This document shows positions 36,382-44,109 of a DNA stretch of 64,000 nucleotides, one piece after another. The first letter of the stretch is position 1. Every line of letters begins with the position of its first letter. Where the stretch lies: assembly GCF_014982975.1 (NCBI RefSeq), contig NZ_JADCKL010000002.1, forward strand, positions 124,001-188,000. Reading direction: 5' to 3'. Source of the DNA: Claveliimonas monacensis (GTDB lineage: Bacteria > Bacillota > Clostridia > Lachnospirales > Lachnospiraceae). The notes below the pieces were generated by a model. It made no database searches and had not been told where the DNA came from. It saw nothing but the letters and a program-made list of their open reading frames with translations. The position numbers and the translations under genes are program-made.

Positions 36382-36615
36382 TTAATTTCCGGCGGTCAGT
36401 TTTTCCAGATAATCTACTGCTTCCTGAACCGTGCGGATATCCGCCGCCTCCGTCTGCTCCACTTCTACATCGAACTCATCCTCGATCTCGCCCAGCATGC
36501 TCATGAAGTCAAAGGATGTAAAGCCCAGATCTTCCATGAAGCGGGACTCGGGATGGATATTCTCCGGCTCCACCTCTACATAGTTACAAATGATATCAAC
36601 TAACTTCTCAAACAT
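36382..36615 (-). CDS. Acyl carrier protein
   Basis: This is a 77-residue acidic four-helix carrier. The phosphopantetheine-attachment Ser is S34 in DLGFTSFDFM (normally DSL). It is separate from any fatty-acid synthesis genes and lies between a condensation-domain gene (21 bases upstream) and an AMP-ligase gene, so it is likely a dedicated carrier for this operon. It needs a 4'-phosphopantetheinyl transferase encoded elsewhere. Confidence 0.92.
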   Translation of the reverse strand: MFEKLVDIICNYVEVEPENIHPESRFMEDLGFTSFDFMSMLGEIEDEFDVEVEQTEAADIRTVQEAVDYLEKLTAGN

Positions 36616-36636
36616 GGTCTTTCTCCTTTTTCTACA

Positions 36637-38043
36637 CTAAACTAATTTGATGATCTCGCCGATGGTCAGGTCCGGGTTCTCCGCTCCCTTGAACATGATA
36701 CGGCACAGATAGTAGTACAGGTACTCCAGCTCCTCCTTTGACACTGCCTTGATCTGGTGTTCAAAGTTGAAGTCCAGCCCGTTGTCCTCCGGACGGTGCA
36801 TGACAGTCAGGTACATGCCCTGGGGACAGATGCCGTTGGGGTACCATTTCGTCTTGTACCGGATGTCTCCCAGCTGGTCCAGTCCCTTCTCCTTCAGGGT
36901 CAGCGGCTGGTAAGTCAGGGAGATGGGCTCGTAGCCCAGTCCCGCCTGGGGCTGGGGATAGGTCTTGGCCCGGTAGGCAAAGTAGGCTGTGGGGTCGTAA
37001 TTCGCGTGGCGGAAGTACTCGTTCTGTTTGTCCCGGATGGCGTATACGCCGTCGATAAATTTCATGTCCTCCGGGAAAATGGTCCGGAAGGGGAAGGAGT
37101 GGATCCTGGTGCCGCCGGACTTCTTCTCCTTCAGGGTGGCCCTCCTTGCGATAGTGGTGGTCAGGGACACATCCTCAGATCCGTTCATTTTCTGGTAGTA
37201 GGTGCGAAGTCCCATGAGGAGCAGGCATGCCAGGGACACGTGGTATTTCTCGCAGAAATCCATCAGCCTCTTTGTGGGCTCTGCCTCCAGGTGGAAGATA
37301 TCCAGGGCGGAGGTTGTGTCGTCGGTGACGCAGAAGGCGGACCGAAGCTCTGGATTTTTAAACCTCTCCCTCATGGACTCCAGCTTGGCCGTGCCGTGGA
37401 GGTCATTGTAGATGGGCTCGGACTTCTCGATCTCCTTCTGGAAATACTCGCTGTCTCTTTGCTGCGCCCTGCTGCCCGCCTCGTAGGCGAAATCCCTCTC
37501 GATCTGCTCAATGTAGGAGGCCATATCCTTAGGGTAGGGAACGCCCTCGTACTTGGCGCTGCAGTACAGCTCGATGATATCCTTCAGGAAGCAGATGAGG
37601 GACTGGGCGTCCACGATCATGTGGTTGCCAAGGAAGTACACGCCGTTAAATCCGTCCGGCATCCTGATCATGACGATCCTTGTCAGGGGAGAGTCAAACA
37701 TCTTGAAGGGCACGGTGGTCCACTGCTGCATCTGGGCCTCCGCCTCCTCCACAGTCCCGCCGGAGAAATCCGCGAACTCGATATCCGTCTCCTCCGGGTC
37801 CGTCACATACTGATACCAGGTCCCCTCTTTATCCCTGGCAAAGCGGACGCGCATGGCCTCGCTCCTTGCGTAGGCCTCGTTGATGGACTTCTTCAGCTGT
37901 TCCCAGTCAAGCTCCACCTCGATGGTCAGGCTTGTCCCGATATTCAGCACCGCCATGCTGGGGCAGTGGGGCGCATAGTACATGTGGAATTTCTGGGCTA
38001 CAGTCAGCGGATACACTTTGTGACCTTTTCTTGTTCTCATCAT
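36637..38043 (-). CDS. Stand-alone NRPS-like condensation domain protein
   Basis: The 468 residues have the size and fold of a single condensation (C) domain or its acyltransferase relatives. The active-site HHxxxDG motif appears as NHMIVDAQ at residues 140-147. The catalytic second His (H141) and the structural Asp (D145) are kept, but the first His is Asn. The N-terminus (YPLTVAQKFHMYY) resembles the C1 motif. It would join an ACP-bound acyl or aminoacyl group to an amine or alcohol. Its start overlaps the upstream hydrolase stop by four bases. Confidence 0.8.
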   Translation of the reverse strand: MMRTRKGHKVYPLTVAQKFHMYYAPHCPSMAVLNIGTSLTIEVELDWEQLKKSINEAYARSEAMRVRFARDKEGTWYQYVTDPEETDIEFADFSGGTVEEAEAQMQQWTTVPFKMFDSPLTRIVMIRMPDGFNGVYFLGNHMIVDAQSLICFLKDIIELYCSAKYEGVPYPKDMASYIEQIERDFAYEAGSRAQQRDSEYFQKEIEKSEPIYNDLHGTAKLESMRERFKNPELRSAFCVTDDTTSALDIFHLEAEPTKRLMDFCEKYHVSLACLLLMGLRTYYQKMNGSEDVSLTTTIARRATLKEKKSGGTRIHSFPFRTIFPEDMKFIDGVYAIRDKQNEYFRHANYDPTAYFAYRAKTYPQPQAGLGYEPISLTYQPLTLKEKGLDQLGDIRYKTKWYPNGICPQGMYLTVMHRPEDNGLDFNFEHQIKAVSKEELEYLYYYLCRIMFKGAENPDLTIGEIIKLV

Positions 38044-38993
38044 TTCATTATTCCTCCGATAAATACATCCAGGGCCTCCTCGTACGCCTTGGTATCTTTA
38101 TAGTAGCTCTCTCCGTGGCCCGCACCCTTGACGATCAGCTTTGTCTTGGGCGACGCGCAGTTCTTATAGATTTCCTCGCACATCCAGCAGGGCACGAAGA
38201 TATCCTCATCCCCGTGGATGAAGAGGAAGGGCACCTTTGCCTTTCTCACTTCCCTGGCCGCATTGCAGTCGTCCAGGCCGTAGCCCGCCTTTTTCCGGTT
38301 TACCCTGTCCGCGATCTGGATCATGGGAAACGCCGGCAGGTGGTACATGCTGTGGAGCACATGAGTAAATACGTCCCTGGCGGATGTGAAGGCGCAGTCG
38401 GACACGATACCCTTCACCTGCCGCGGAAGGTCCATGCCGCCCATCATGCAGACGGTAGCGCCTCCCATGGAGTTTCCGTGGAGCAGGATCTGGGCATCAT
38501 CGCCGGTCTTTTCGATCATCCATCTGACCCATTCCAGTCCGTCCAGCCGGTCCATGGTGCCAAATCCGATGTAGGTGCCTTCGCTGTCGCCGTGGGCTCT
38601 CTCATCAATGAGGAGCATCCGGAAGCCGTGATTCAGATAGTAATAAGAAAGACTTCCATAGTCGTTCAGCCCCTTGCTGGTGTACCCGTGGAAACAGATG
38701 ACAGCCTTTGTCCCCCCGTTCCCCGGAAAATATGTACCGTGCAGCTTCAGCCCGTCCTTGGACCGGATCCACACGTCCTCGTGGGGCTGCGCCATCATCC
38801 AGTCGCTGCGCTCATGCATGAAGGGAAAATGGCTCTCCCAGTCCACGCCGGACATCTTTATGGTGCGCTCCACCTTTGCGTTGTATCTCTTCATGGTCCT
38901 TCTGTAGAAGTAAGCTGTCCCGCCGGCTTCCGCCGCGGCCGCGGCCCCCAGGAGCAGGGCCGCCCCTTTCAGTAATCTGCCCATTCTTCTCAC
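38040..38993 (-). CDS. Membrane-anchored alpha/beta hydrolase
   Basis: The protein has 317 residues. An N-terminal hydrophobic segment (LLKGAALLLGAAAAAEAGGTAYF) anchors it. The hydrolase core has the oxyanion block CFHGYTSKG, nucleophile elbow HGNSMGGA, acid in IHGDEDIFVP and His in GAGHGESY. In the operon it could act as a thioesterase or as an esterase/amidase on the product. It overlaps its neighbours by four bases on each side (ATGA type), indicating coupled translation. Confidence 0.88.
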   Translation of the reverse strand: MRRMGRLLKGAALLLGAAAAAEAGGTAYFYRRTMKRYNAKVERTIKMSGVDWESHFPFMHERSDWMMAQPHEDVWIRSKDGLKLHGTYFPGNGGTKAVICFHGYTSKGLNDYGSLSYYYLNHGFRMLLIDERAHGDSEGTYIGFGTMDRLDGLEWVRWMIEKTGDDAQILLHGNSMGGATVCMMGGMDLPRQVKGIVSDCAFTSARDVFTHVLHSMYHLPAFPMIQIADRVNRKKAGYGLDDCNAAREVRKAKVPFLFIHGDEDIFVPCWMCEEIYKNCASPKTKLIVKGAGHGESYYKDTKAYEEALDVFIGGIMK

Positions 38994-39328
38994 CTGCTTT
39001 TCTTCTTGCTGTTGATCAGATCCTTCAGTTTTATAGCTTTATCGATATTGCCTTCCACCTTCAGTTTTCCAAGCGTCACCGCAAGGATGGGGTCCGTCTT
39101 TCCGTCCGCGATCTTGAACAGCGTCTCCGCGGAGCAGGTAAACATGGCGTCCCTGTCAAAATACTCGTAGGGCTCCACATAGAGCTGCCCGTCCTTCACC
39201 TCCGCGTAAAAGATCCCTTCCGCCTCACCGGTGATGTTGAACTGGTATGCCAGATGCTCGTGGATATCGCTGACATCAGCATCCATCAGCATGCCCTTTA
39301 CCTTTGAAAACATATCTGCGTAGGTCAT
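38990..39328 (-). CDS. SCP2 sterol-carrier-like protein
   Basis: The 112 residues match the small SCP2 lipid-binding fold (EGIFYAEVKDGQLYVEPYEY...LFKIADGKTDPILAVTLGKLKVEGNIDKAIKLKDLI). It may hold or shuttle a hydrophobic acyl product. I use the ATG at 39328, which has AGGAGG five bases upstream; a longer frame to 39574 would run through the promoter and operators. It is the first gene of the operon. Confidence 0.85.
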   Translation of the reverse strand: MTYADMFSKVKGMLMDADVSDIHEHLAYQFNITGEAEGIFYAEVKDGQLYVEPYEYFDRDAMFTCSAETLFKIADGKTDPILAVTLGKLKVEGNIDKAIKLKDLINSKKKSR

Positions 39329-39360
39329 AGCATCCTCCTTCTCGACCGTTTTCTCTCTTT

Positions 39361-39376
39361 TTCGACCAACGGTCAT
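39361..39376. promoter_or_regulatory. Operator-like palindrome 1 (TetR candidate)
   Basis: TTCGACCAACGGTCAT contains GACC-N3-GGTC. It lies just downstream of the predicted start of transcription of the SCP2 operon. It shares the pattern TTCGRCCARYGGTCAW with the site at 39405. Confidence 0.6.
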
Positions 39377-39391
39377 ATCCTTTTCCCTGTT

Positions 39392-39420
39392 AGAGTAACA
39401 TCTTTTCGGCCAGTGGTCAA
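39392..39420 (-). promoter_or_regulatory. Promoter of the SCP2-hydrolase-C-ACP-ligase operon
   Basis: TTGACC (39415-39420), a 17-base spacer and TACTCT (39392-39397) on the minus strand. The -35 lies inside operator-like site 2. Confidence 0.6.
39405..39420. promoter_or_regulatory. Operator-like palindrome 2 (TetR candidate)
   Basis: TTCGGCCAGTGGTCAA, aligned base for base with site 1 (39361), starts 44 bases away and covers the -35 of the operon promoter. Two matching sites flanking the promoter suggest repression by the divergent TetR protein. Confidence 0.6.
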
Positions 39421-39477
39421 CTATCGTTACCCTCAAAATACAGCCCTGTTTTTTCTGTTTTTTGTGCGTTTTTACAG

Positions 39478-39507
39478 TTGGCCCGCACCCCCGTTCTGTG
39501 GTATATT
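39478..39507 (+). promoter_or_regulatory. tetR promoter
   Basis: TTGGCC (39478-39483), an 18-base spacer and TATATT (39502-39507) lie about 60 bases before the tetR start. Confidence 0.4.
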
Positions 39508-39567
39508 GTATGTTGAATTCATGCAGGCGGGTACCAGCGGGAAGGACCGGAAGGAAAGGTGACACAC

Positions 39568-40185
39568 ATGCCAAATCAACTGAAATACAACAGGATCCTG
39601 GACGCTCTCCAGGAGCTTTTGAAAAATCAGAAAATGCAGACCATCTCTGTCAGCGACATCGCCCAGACCGCAGGCATCGGCAAGGGGAGCATCTACTACT
39701 ATTTCCCCTCCAAGGACGCTATCCTGGACGCCCTTGTGGAGCGGAATTACGAGAAGCCTCTCCGGACCGCGAAGGACCTGGCAGACCAGACGGAAATCTC
39801 GCCCTTCACCAGGATGGCTATGATCTTCCAGGCCTGCCGCAGCTCCTCCTCCGAGTTCCTCAAGTCTGAGGAGCGGGCTGGCTCCGACACCCAGGAGAAG
39901 GTCTTCCTCCGCCAGAAGTACGTCAACCACATCATCACAGAGCTAAAGCCCGTCCTGGCGGAGATCATCCGGCAGGGTGTAGAGACAGGAGATATCCACT
40001 TCAGCGATCCCGACGGCCTGGCCGAGATCGTGCTGATCGTCCTGGCAGTCAAGTTCGACAACTCCCTTGTCCCCTCCTCAAAGGAGGACATCGAGCGGAC
40101 CATCAACGCACTCATCCTGCTGCTGGAGAAGGGGACGGAAAATCCGGCGGGCTCGTTGAACTTTTTGAGGAGCCCTCTGTCATGA
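39568..40185 (+). CDS. TetR-family transcriptional regulator
   Basis: This repressor has about 205 residues. Its N-terminal helix-turn-helix is typical (TISVSDIAQTAGIGKGSIYYYFPSKDAIL), and a helical ligand-binding domain follows. I use the ATG at 39568 because AGGTGA precedes it; a GTG at 39559 is the alternative. It is divergent from the SCP2-to-ligase operon, whose promoter carries two palindromes. It likely represses that operon and perhaps senses its product or a lipid. Confidence 0.9.
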   Translation: MPNQLKYNRILDALQELLKNQKMQTISVSDIAQTAGIGKGSIYYYFPSKDAILDALVERNYEKPLRTAKDLADQTEISPFTRMAMIFQACRSSSSEFLKSEERAGSDTQEKVFLRQKYVNHIITELKPVLAEIIRQGVETGDIHFSDPDGLAEIVLIVLAVKFDNSLVPSSKEDIERTINALILLLEKGTENPAGSLNFLRSPLS

Positions 40186-40277
40186 AAGTTTCCCCGGTTT
40201 AAAGAGACTTCTGTCACAGGAAAGAAGCCTCCATATTTTCCATGATGTGTCAATTTTCAGAAAGGAGCTGTCCTGTC

Positions 40278-41381
40278 ATGTATTATAAAGAGTTTAGAGG
40301 AAACAAGATCTCCGCACTGGGTCTGGGAAGCCTGCGGCTCCCCACCGTGCCCGGAAACGCAGCCTCCATTGACCGCACAGGGGCAATGGAAGTGATCGAC
40401 CAGGCCTTCATCGAAGGGATCAACTTTTTCGATACTGCCTTCACCTACCACAATACTGACTCCGAGAGATTTCTCGGCGAAGCACTGTCCCGCCATCCCC
40501 GCGACAGCTACTATCTGTCCTCCAAGTTTTATGTGGGAGCCCGGACTGATCTGGACCATGTCTTTGAGGAGCAGCTTGCGCGCTGCCGGACAGAGTATTT
40601 TGACTTTTACATGCTGCACAGCGTGCAGGAACAGTTTTTCGACGACTATATGGACCCGGAGCGGGATTATATAGGCTACCTGCTCAAACAGAAGGAAGCC
40701 GGCCGGATCCGCTATCTCGGCTTTTCTTCCCATGCGGCGCCGGATGGGCTGGAAAAATTCCTTCAGTGGCACCCCGGCTTTGACATGGCTTTGATCCAGC
40801 TCAATTACCTGGACTGGACAATGCTGGACGGCAGACGTCAGTACGAGATCCTGGCTGAACACAATATCCCGGTCTGGGTCATGGAGCCTCTGAAGGGCGG
40901 CCGCCTCGTACACTTAAGCCAGGAGGCGGAGGACATCCTGCATGCCGCCGCACCGGGACAGTCAATCCCCTCCTGGTCCTTCCGCTATCTGATGGGGCTG
41001 GACAATGTGCAGTGCGTCCTCAGCGGCATGTCCTCTCCCCAGGAGGTCCGTGCGAATGCAGAGGTATTCAGGGAGTCCAACGCACTCTCCGCAGCAGAAC
41101 GTACAGCGCTGGAAAGGGCAGTAAATGCTTTCCGGGATTCCTTTGGCGTCCCCTGCTCCTCCTGCCGCTACTGCTGTCCCGTCTGCCCGGCGGATCTGGA
41201 TATCCCGGCTCTGATCCAGGGCTACAATGAACTTACTGTCGGCGGGGAGCCGTGGAAGCTGTTCCAGCTGACTCAGATAAAGGGCCCGGAGGCCTGTCTC
41301 CAGTGCGGAGCTTGTGCGAAGAGGTGCCCCCAGAGGATCAACATTCCTGCTGTCATGAAAAAATATGCAGAGCTTCGCTGA
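40278..41381 (+). CDS. Aldo/keto reductase with C-terminal 2x[4Fe-4S] domain (paralogue)
   Basis: About 367 residues; it has the same architecture as 8162-9295. The barrel start is FRGNKISALGLGSLRLP, the active region FFDTAFTYHNTDSE, and the C-terminal clusters are CSSCRYCCPVCP and CLQCGACAKRCP. The ATG at 40278 has AAAGGAG ten bases before it. It lies 92 bases after tetR on the same strand, so it may be part of that transcript and could reduce a carbonyl in the neighbouring pathway, but that is inference. Confidence 0.87.
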   Translation: MYYKEFRGNKISALGLGSLRLPTVPGNAASIDRTGAMEVIDQAFIEGINFFDTAFTYHNTDSERFLGEALSRHPRDSYYLSSKFYVGARTDLDHVFEEQLARCRTEYFDFYMLHSVQEQFFDDYMDPERDYIGYLLKQKEAGRIRYLGFSSHAAPDGLEKFLQWHPGFDMALIQLNYLDWTMLDGRRQYEILAEHNIPVWVMEPLKGGRLVHLSQEAEDILHAAAPGQSIPSWSFRYLMGLDNVQCVLSGMSSPQEVRANAEVFRESNALSAAERTALERAVNAFRDSFGVPCSSCRYCCPVCPADLDIPALIQGYNELTVGGEPWKLFQLTQIKGPEACLQCGACAKRCPQRINIPAVMKKYAELR

Positions 41382-41485
41382 TCCGAGGAGTTTGACCGGT
41401 CTTTTTACTCTGTTTTCCGCAGCACGTTGTCATCGCAGAACAGAACACCCGAGTGCGCCGGAGTGATATATCATAAGCAGCATCC

Positions 41486-41528
41486 GAAAAGGGAGAGGCC
41501 GGAATTGGTCTCTCCTCTCTCATTTTTA
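41486..41528 (+). terminator. Terminator-like hairpin
   Basis: GGAGAGGCC (41492-41500) and GGTCTCTCC (41507-41515) pair with one G-T wobble around GGAATT. CTCTCATTTTT follows. It lies about 110 bases after the aldo/keto reductase and before the tRNA genes. Confidence 0.6.
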
Positions 41529-41659
41529 CTCACGGTATAATAGATTGGCATTCCCCAAAAGAGAAAAAGAAAAAAATTCAAAAAAGTGCTTGCATTTTTG
41601 GAAAAGCCTGCTATAATAATATTTGTTCGCTGAACAAAACGAACACAGAAGCTTAGTAA

Positions 41660-41730
41660 TGCGGATTGGTGTAATGGCAGCACAGCAGACTCTGACTCTG
41701 TTAGTAGAGGTTCGAGTCCTCTATCCGTAG
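41660..41730 (+). tRNA. tRNA-Gln (anticodon CTG)
   Basis: A 71-base cloverleaf: acceptor TGCGGAT/ATCCGTA, anticodon stem GCAGA/TCTGT with loop CTCTGAC (anticodon 41692-41694) and T arm AGAGGTTCGAGTCCTCT. CCA is not encoded. It is followed 54 bases later by tRNA-Pro. Confidence 0.9.
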
Positions 41731-41784
41731 TTCCTTGGCAGGGGCACCGGAACTTCTGTAAAAGGAAGTTTCGGTCAATATCAA

Positions 41785-41858
<74 letters not shown>

Positions 41859-41919
41859 TTTTTTCATGCAAAAATATAGGTTTTCGGACACCAGACAGCC
41901 GATATTTAATCAAATGTTC

Positions 41920-41941
41920 GTGTTACCTGGTGTTACCTCAC
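41920..41941 (+). promoter_or_regulatory. Left arm-type integrase sites
   Basis: GTGTTACCT occurs at 41920 and again at 41930, the second followed by CAC. The same double motif lies at the right end (47894-47917). These are probable binding sites for the integrase N-terminal domain. Confidence 0.65.
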
Positions 41942-42063
41942 GGACATAAATATAAGGAGGAAATCTTGCGCGTATGCTCCTGTCCGAAAATATCTATTGC
42001 GCGATACATAAAGAAAAGATGGTATGAAGAAAAGGATCACTGCTCTTTCAAAAGCAATGATCC

Positions 42064-42270
42064 TTATTTTTTGTTCTTTGATCTTCCCGTCAGATAATCC
42101 AAAGATACATCATAATAGTCCGCCAGTTTGATAAAAACTTCAATCGGAATATTGATCTTTCCCAGTTCATACTTGGAGTATGTTGTCTGTTTTATATTCA
42201 GATAATCAGCAATTTCCTGCTGTGTCTTATCATTATCTTCCCGGAGATTACGAATGTTTTCAAATATCAT
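42064..42270 (-). CDS. XRE-family repressor of the element
   Basis: This 68-residue Cro/CI-type helix-turn-helix protein (IRNLREDNDKTQQEIADYLNIKQTTYSKYELG...PIEVFIKLADYYDVSLDYLTG) has no sensor domain. It is divergent from 42369-42677 and about 40 bases from two matching operator-like palindromes, which suggests that it sets the switch between maintenance and excision or expression. Confidence 0.9.
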   Translation of the reverse strand: MIFENIRNLREDNDKTQQEIADYLNIKQTTYSKYELGKINIPIEVFIKLADYYDVSLDYLTGRSKNKK

Positions 42271-42307
42271 GTCTCTCTACTTCCCTTAATTTTCTCCATT
42301 ATAGAAA

Positions 42308-42349
42308 AGTCTCGACACGACTATCGAAAAATAGTCTTACTGCGACTAT
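42308..42349. promoter_or_regulatory. Double operator in the divergent control region
   Basis: Two copies of AGTC-N7-GACTAT lie at 42308-42324 and 42333-42349; the second is a full ATAGTC-N7-GACTAT palindrome (42331-42349). Their starts are 25 bases apart, between the XRE gene and the small rightward gene. This is typical of a phage-like repressor operator. Confidence 0.65.
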
Positions 42350-42368
42350 ATTTATTTTTAAGGATAAT

Positions 42369-42677
42369 ATGAAAATCACAGACAGAGAAAAACGACAAAC
42401 AGACCTGTTGTGGAAGGATGGTCGTAAAATGGAATGGACAAAAGAAAAATACGAACGATTTGAAAAATTTATACTGGGCGATGATATGGATTTTTACGAG
42501 GAGTACACGATCCATCTGACAGATGAGGAACAGGAAAAATTTTTTGTAGAAAATCCGGAGTTTATGTCAGAATACCCTATCAGCCGTGACATGATACATC
42601 TGTTAAGGGATCCGATGTACAGAGGATTGATGAGGAAGATCAAGAAATATGAAACGGGTGAAAGAGAAAAATATTGA
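42369..42677 (+). CDS. Small acidic protein of the element, unknown
   Basis: About 102 residues from the ATG at 42369 (AAGGAT upstream). It is rich in Glu, Lys and Tyr (MEWTKEKYERFEKFILGDDMDFYEEYTIHLTDEEQEKFF) and has no membrane segment. It is divergent from the XRE repressor and under the double operator. By position it might be an early regulator, excisionase or anti-repressor, but no known fold is recognised. Confidence 0.6.
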   Translation: MKITDREKRQTDLLWKDGRKMEWTKEKYERFEKFILGDDMDFYEEYTIHLTDEEQEKFFVENPEFMSEYPISRDMIHLLRDPMYRGLMRKIKKYETGEREKY

Positions 42678-42836
42678 TTGCAGCCTTCATTTTGTGTCAT
42701 CGCGATGGGCTTTTTTGAAGTTCAAGTGAGACAAACGATAGAAATATTGTCTTGATGAATTCAGGGTCCAGTTGGAGAATCTGATCAGCTGTTTGGATCA
42801 TTGCGGGGATTTCAATCACAAGCCGGATATATGCAG

Positions 42837-42930
42837 GTATGGGAAGGCAGAGTTCCCAGCAAGAGTACTGCCACGTGAAATGCAAATGACAGATTTTCTG
42901 TTTTGGTATTACCGGGGTGGATCTTGCTCT
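42837..42930 (+). repeat. Hairpin repeat copy R1
   Basis: A 94-bp segment from GTATGGGAAGGCAGAGTTCCC to GGGGTGGATCTTGCTCT. It is roughly 78% identical by eye to R2 at 43139-43230. Its left arm is decayed, so the terminal stem is weaker than in R2. Confidence 0.65.
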
Positions 42931-43138
42931 GCTGAAAATTTAACCTGATATGAAATGCAAATGCCTTTTAAAATAATCCATAATTGTAAGACGGGAACAA
43001 TGCGGAACTGGCTGTACATTGAGTCGGGATAAGCCTTCTGTCTGAATGTATCTGCTGCGATCGACTGCTGCCGGGAGCCAAAATGTTTTCCGTGTTTGAA
43101 TGATCGCGTAATCTGAAAACATAAAGAAAACACCGAGG

Positions 43139-43230
43139 GTATGGGAAGCGGAATTCCCATCAAGAGCAAGACCACGAAGAATGCAAAAGACAGAAATTCT
43201 GCTTTTGTATTACGGGGTGGATCTTGCTCT
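43139..43230 (+). repeat. Hairpin repeat copy R2
   Basis: A 92-bp segment that folds on itself: AGAGCAAGACCAC pairs with GGTGGATCTTGCTCT at the ends, and AATGCAAAAGACAGAA pairs with TTCTGCTTTTGTATT inside. A small GGGAA/TTCCC hairpin precedes it. It may be a MITE-like element or a structured RNA. Confidence 0.65.
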
Positions 43231-43371
43231 TTAAAAATCCAATTTATAATCAAGCTGGAAGAAATGAGGTACATGTTAGTAGGAATTTGGCATGGATTTA
43301 GATTGAATATTTTGATATATAAAACTATAATGTAACCAACAAATTGGAATTTGAAAAGGAGATATACTGAA

Positions 43372-44109
43372 TTGGATACTAAACGGTTAGCAAAATTTCT
43401 TATAATTACATTTGTTATTACAGGGATAGCCTGGTCTGGACTTGCTGTGTTAACAAGTTTAAATATTATCCCATTTTCGCATCCTTTAGGCACTATTTTA
43501 CATATTATAGGAGGATTCGGACCGACAATAGCAACTTTCTTTGTCTTAGAAGAAAAAAACACGGTTAAATCTATATTACATTTTATTTTTGGCTACAGAA
43601 AGAAATCATTGATTTTTTTGTTTTTATTTTCTATTTTTGAAATACTGACAATAGGTTTATCGTCAAGGGAATTTAATTCCGCATTACCATGGTATTTGAT
43701 GCCTTTAATCTTTCTTCAAGCAACATTTATATATGGCGGCGAAGAAGAATTAGGTTGGAGAGGTGTTATGCAGCCTTTATTAGAGGAAAAATTGAATTTC
43801 CCTATAGCCACAATCATTACGGGTGTTGTGTGGGGAATTTGGCATATTCCCCTTTGGTTTGTAAATGGCTCATCGCAACAAAATATGCCATTTCTCTTTT
43901 TCTTAGCGTTAGCTGTTATACTGAGCTTTTGGCTGGCGACAATTTACAAAAAAACGAAATGTGTTTTTGCTTGTAGTGTTTTTCATGGATTGACAAATAC
44001 TCTTTTGTCTGTATTTATAATTAAAGTGAATGTTCTATTGGTAATAGGACTGATTGCTATGCTTGTATATTCAATATATTTATGGTATTGTGGAGAAGCA
44101 AAACAATAA
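43372..44109 (+). CDS. CPBP-family intramembrane glutamic metalloprotease
   Basis: About 245 residues from a TTG at 43372; AAAAGGAG lies ten bases upstream. An earlier TTG at 43351 sits before that SD and is less likely. It has seven or eight membrane helices. The family motifs are present: EEELGWRG (EExxxR), GIWHIPLW (FxxxH type) and FHGLTNT. Bacterial CPBP (CAAX/Abi) proteases are linked to bacteriocin immunity and regulation. The gene is very AT-rich compared with its flanks, so it was acquired. It is cargo of the integrative element. Confidence 0.88.
   Translation: MDTKRLAKFLIITFVITGIAWSGLAVLTSLNIIPFSHPLGTILHIIGGFGPTIATFFVLEEKNTVKSILHFIFGYRKKSLIFLFLFSIFEILTIGLSSREFNSALPWYLMPLIFLQATFIYGGEEELGWRGVMQPLLEEKLNFPIATIITGVVWGIWHIPLWFVNGSSQQNMPFLFFLALAVILSFWLATIYKKTKCVFACSVFHGLTNTLLSVFIIKVNVLLVIGLIAMLVYSIYLWYCGEAKQ

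Larger units (their letters stand above)
42678..43371. other. Gene-free stretch with two related hairpin repeats
   Basis: About 690 bases without a convincing gene. It holds the two approx. 93-bp direct repeats listed separately and short scraps that could be coding relics (for example a plus-strand reading FWYYRGGSCS near 42900). Antisense open frames here are low-complexity and lack SD sequences. It looks like decayed mobile DNA. Confidence 0.5.

Noticed and set aside
42909-43562. Minus-strand open frame of 217 codons across the hairpin repeats and the CPBP gene start
   Set aside because: It is antisense to the CPBP gene, is low-complexity, has no ribosome-binding site and crosses both repeats (QDPPR appears twice because of them).
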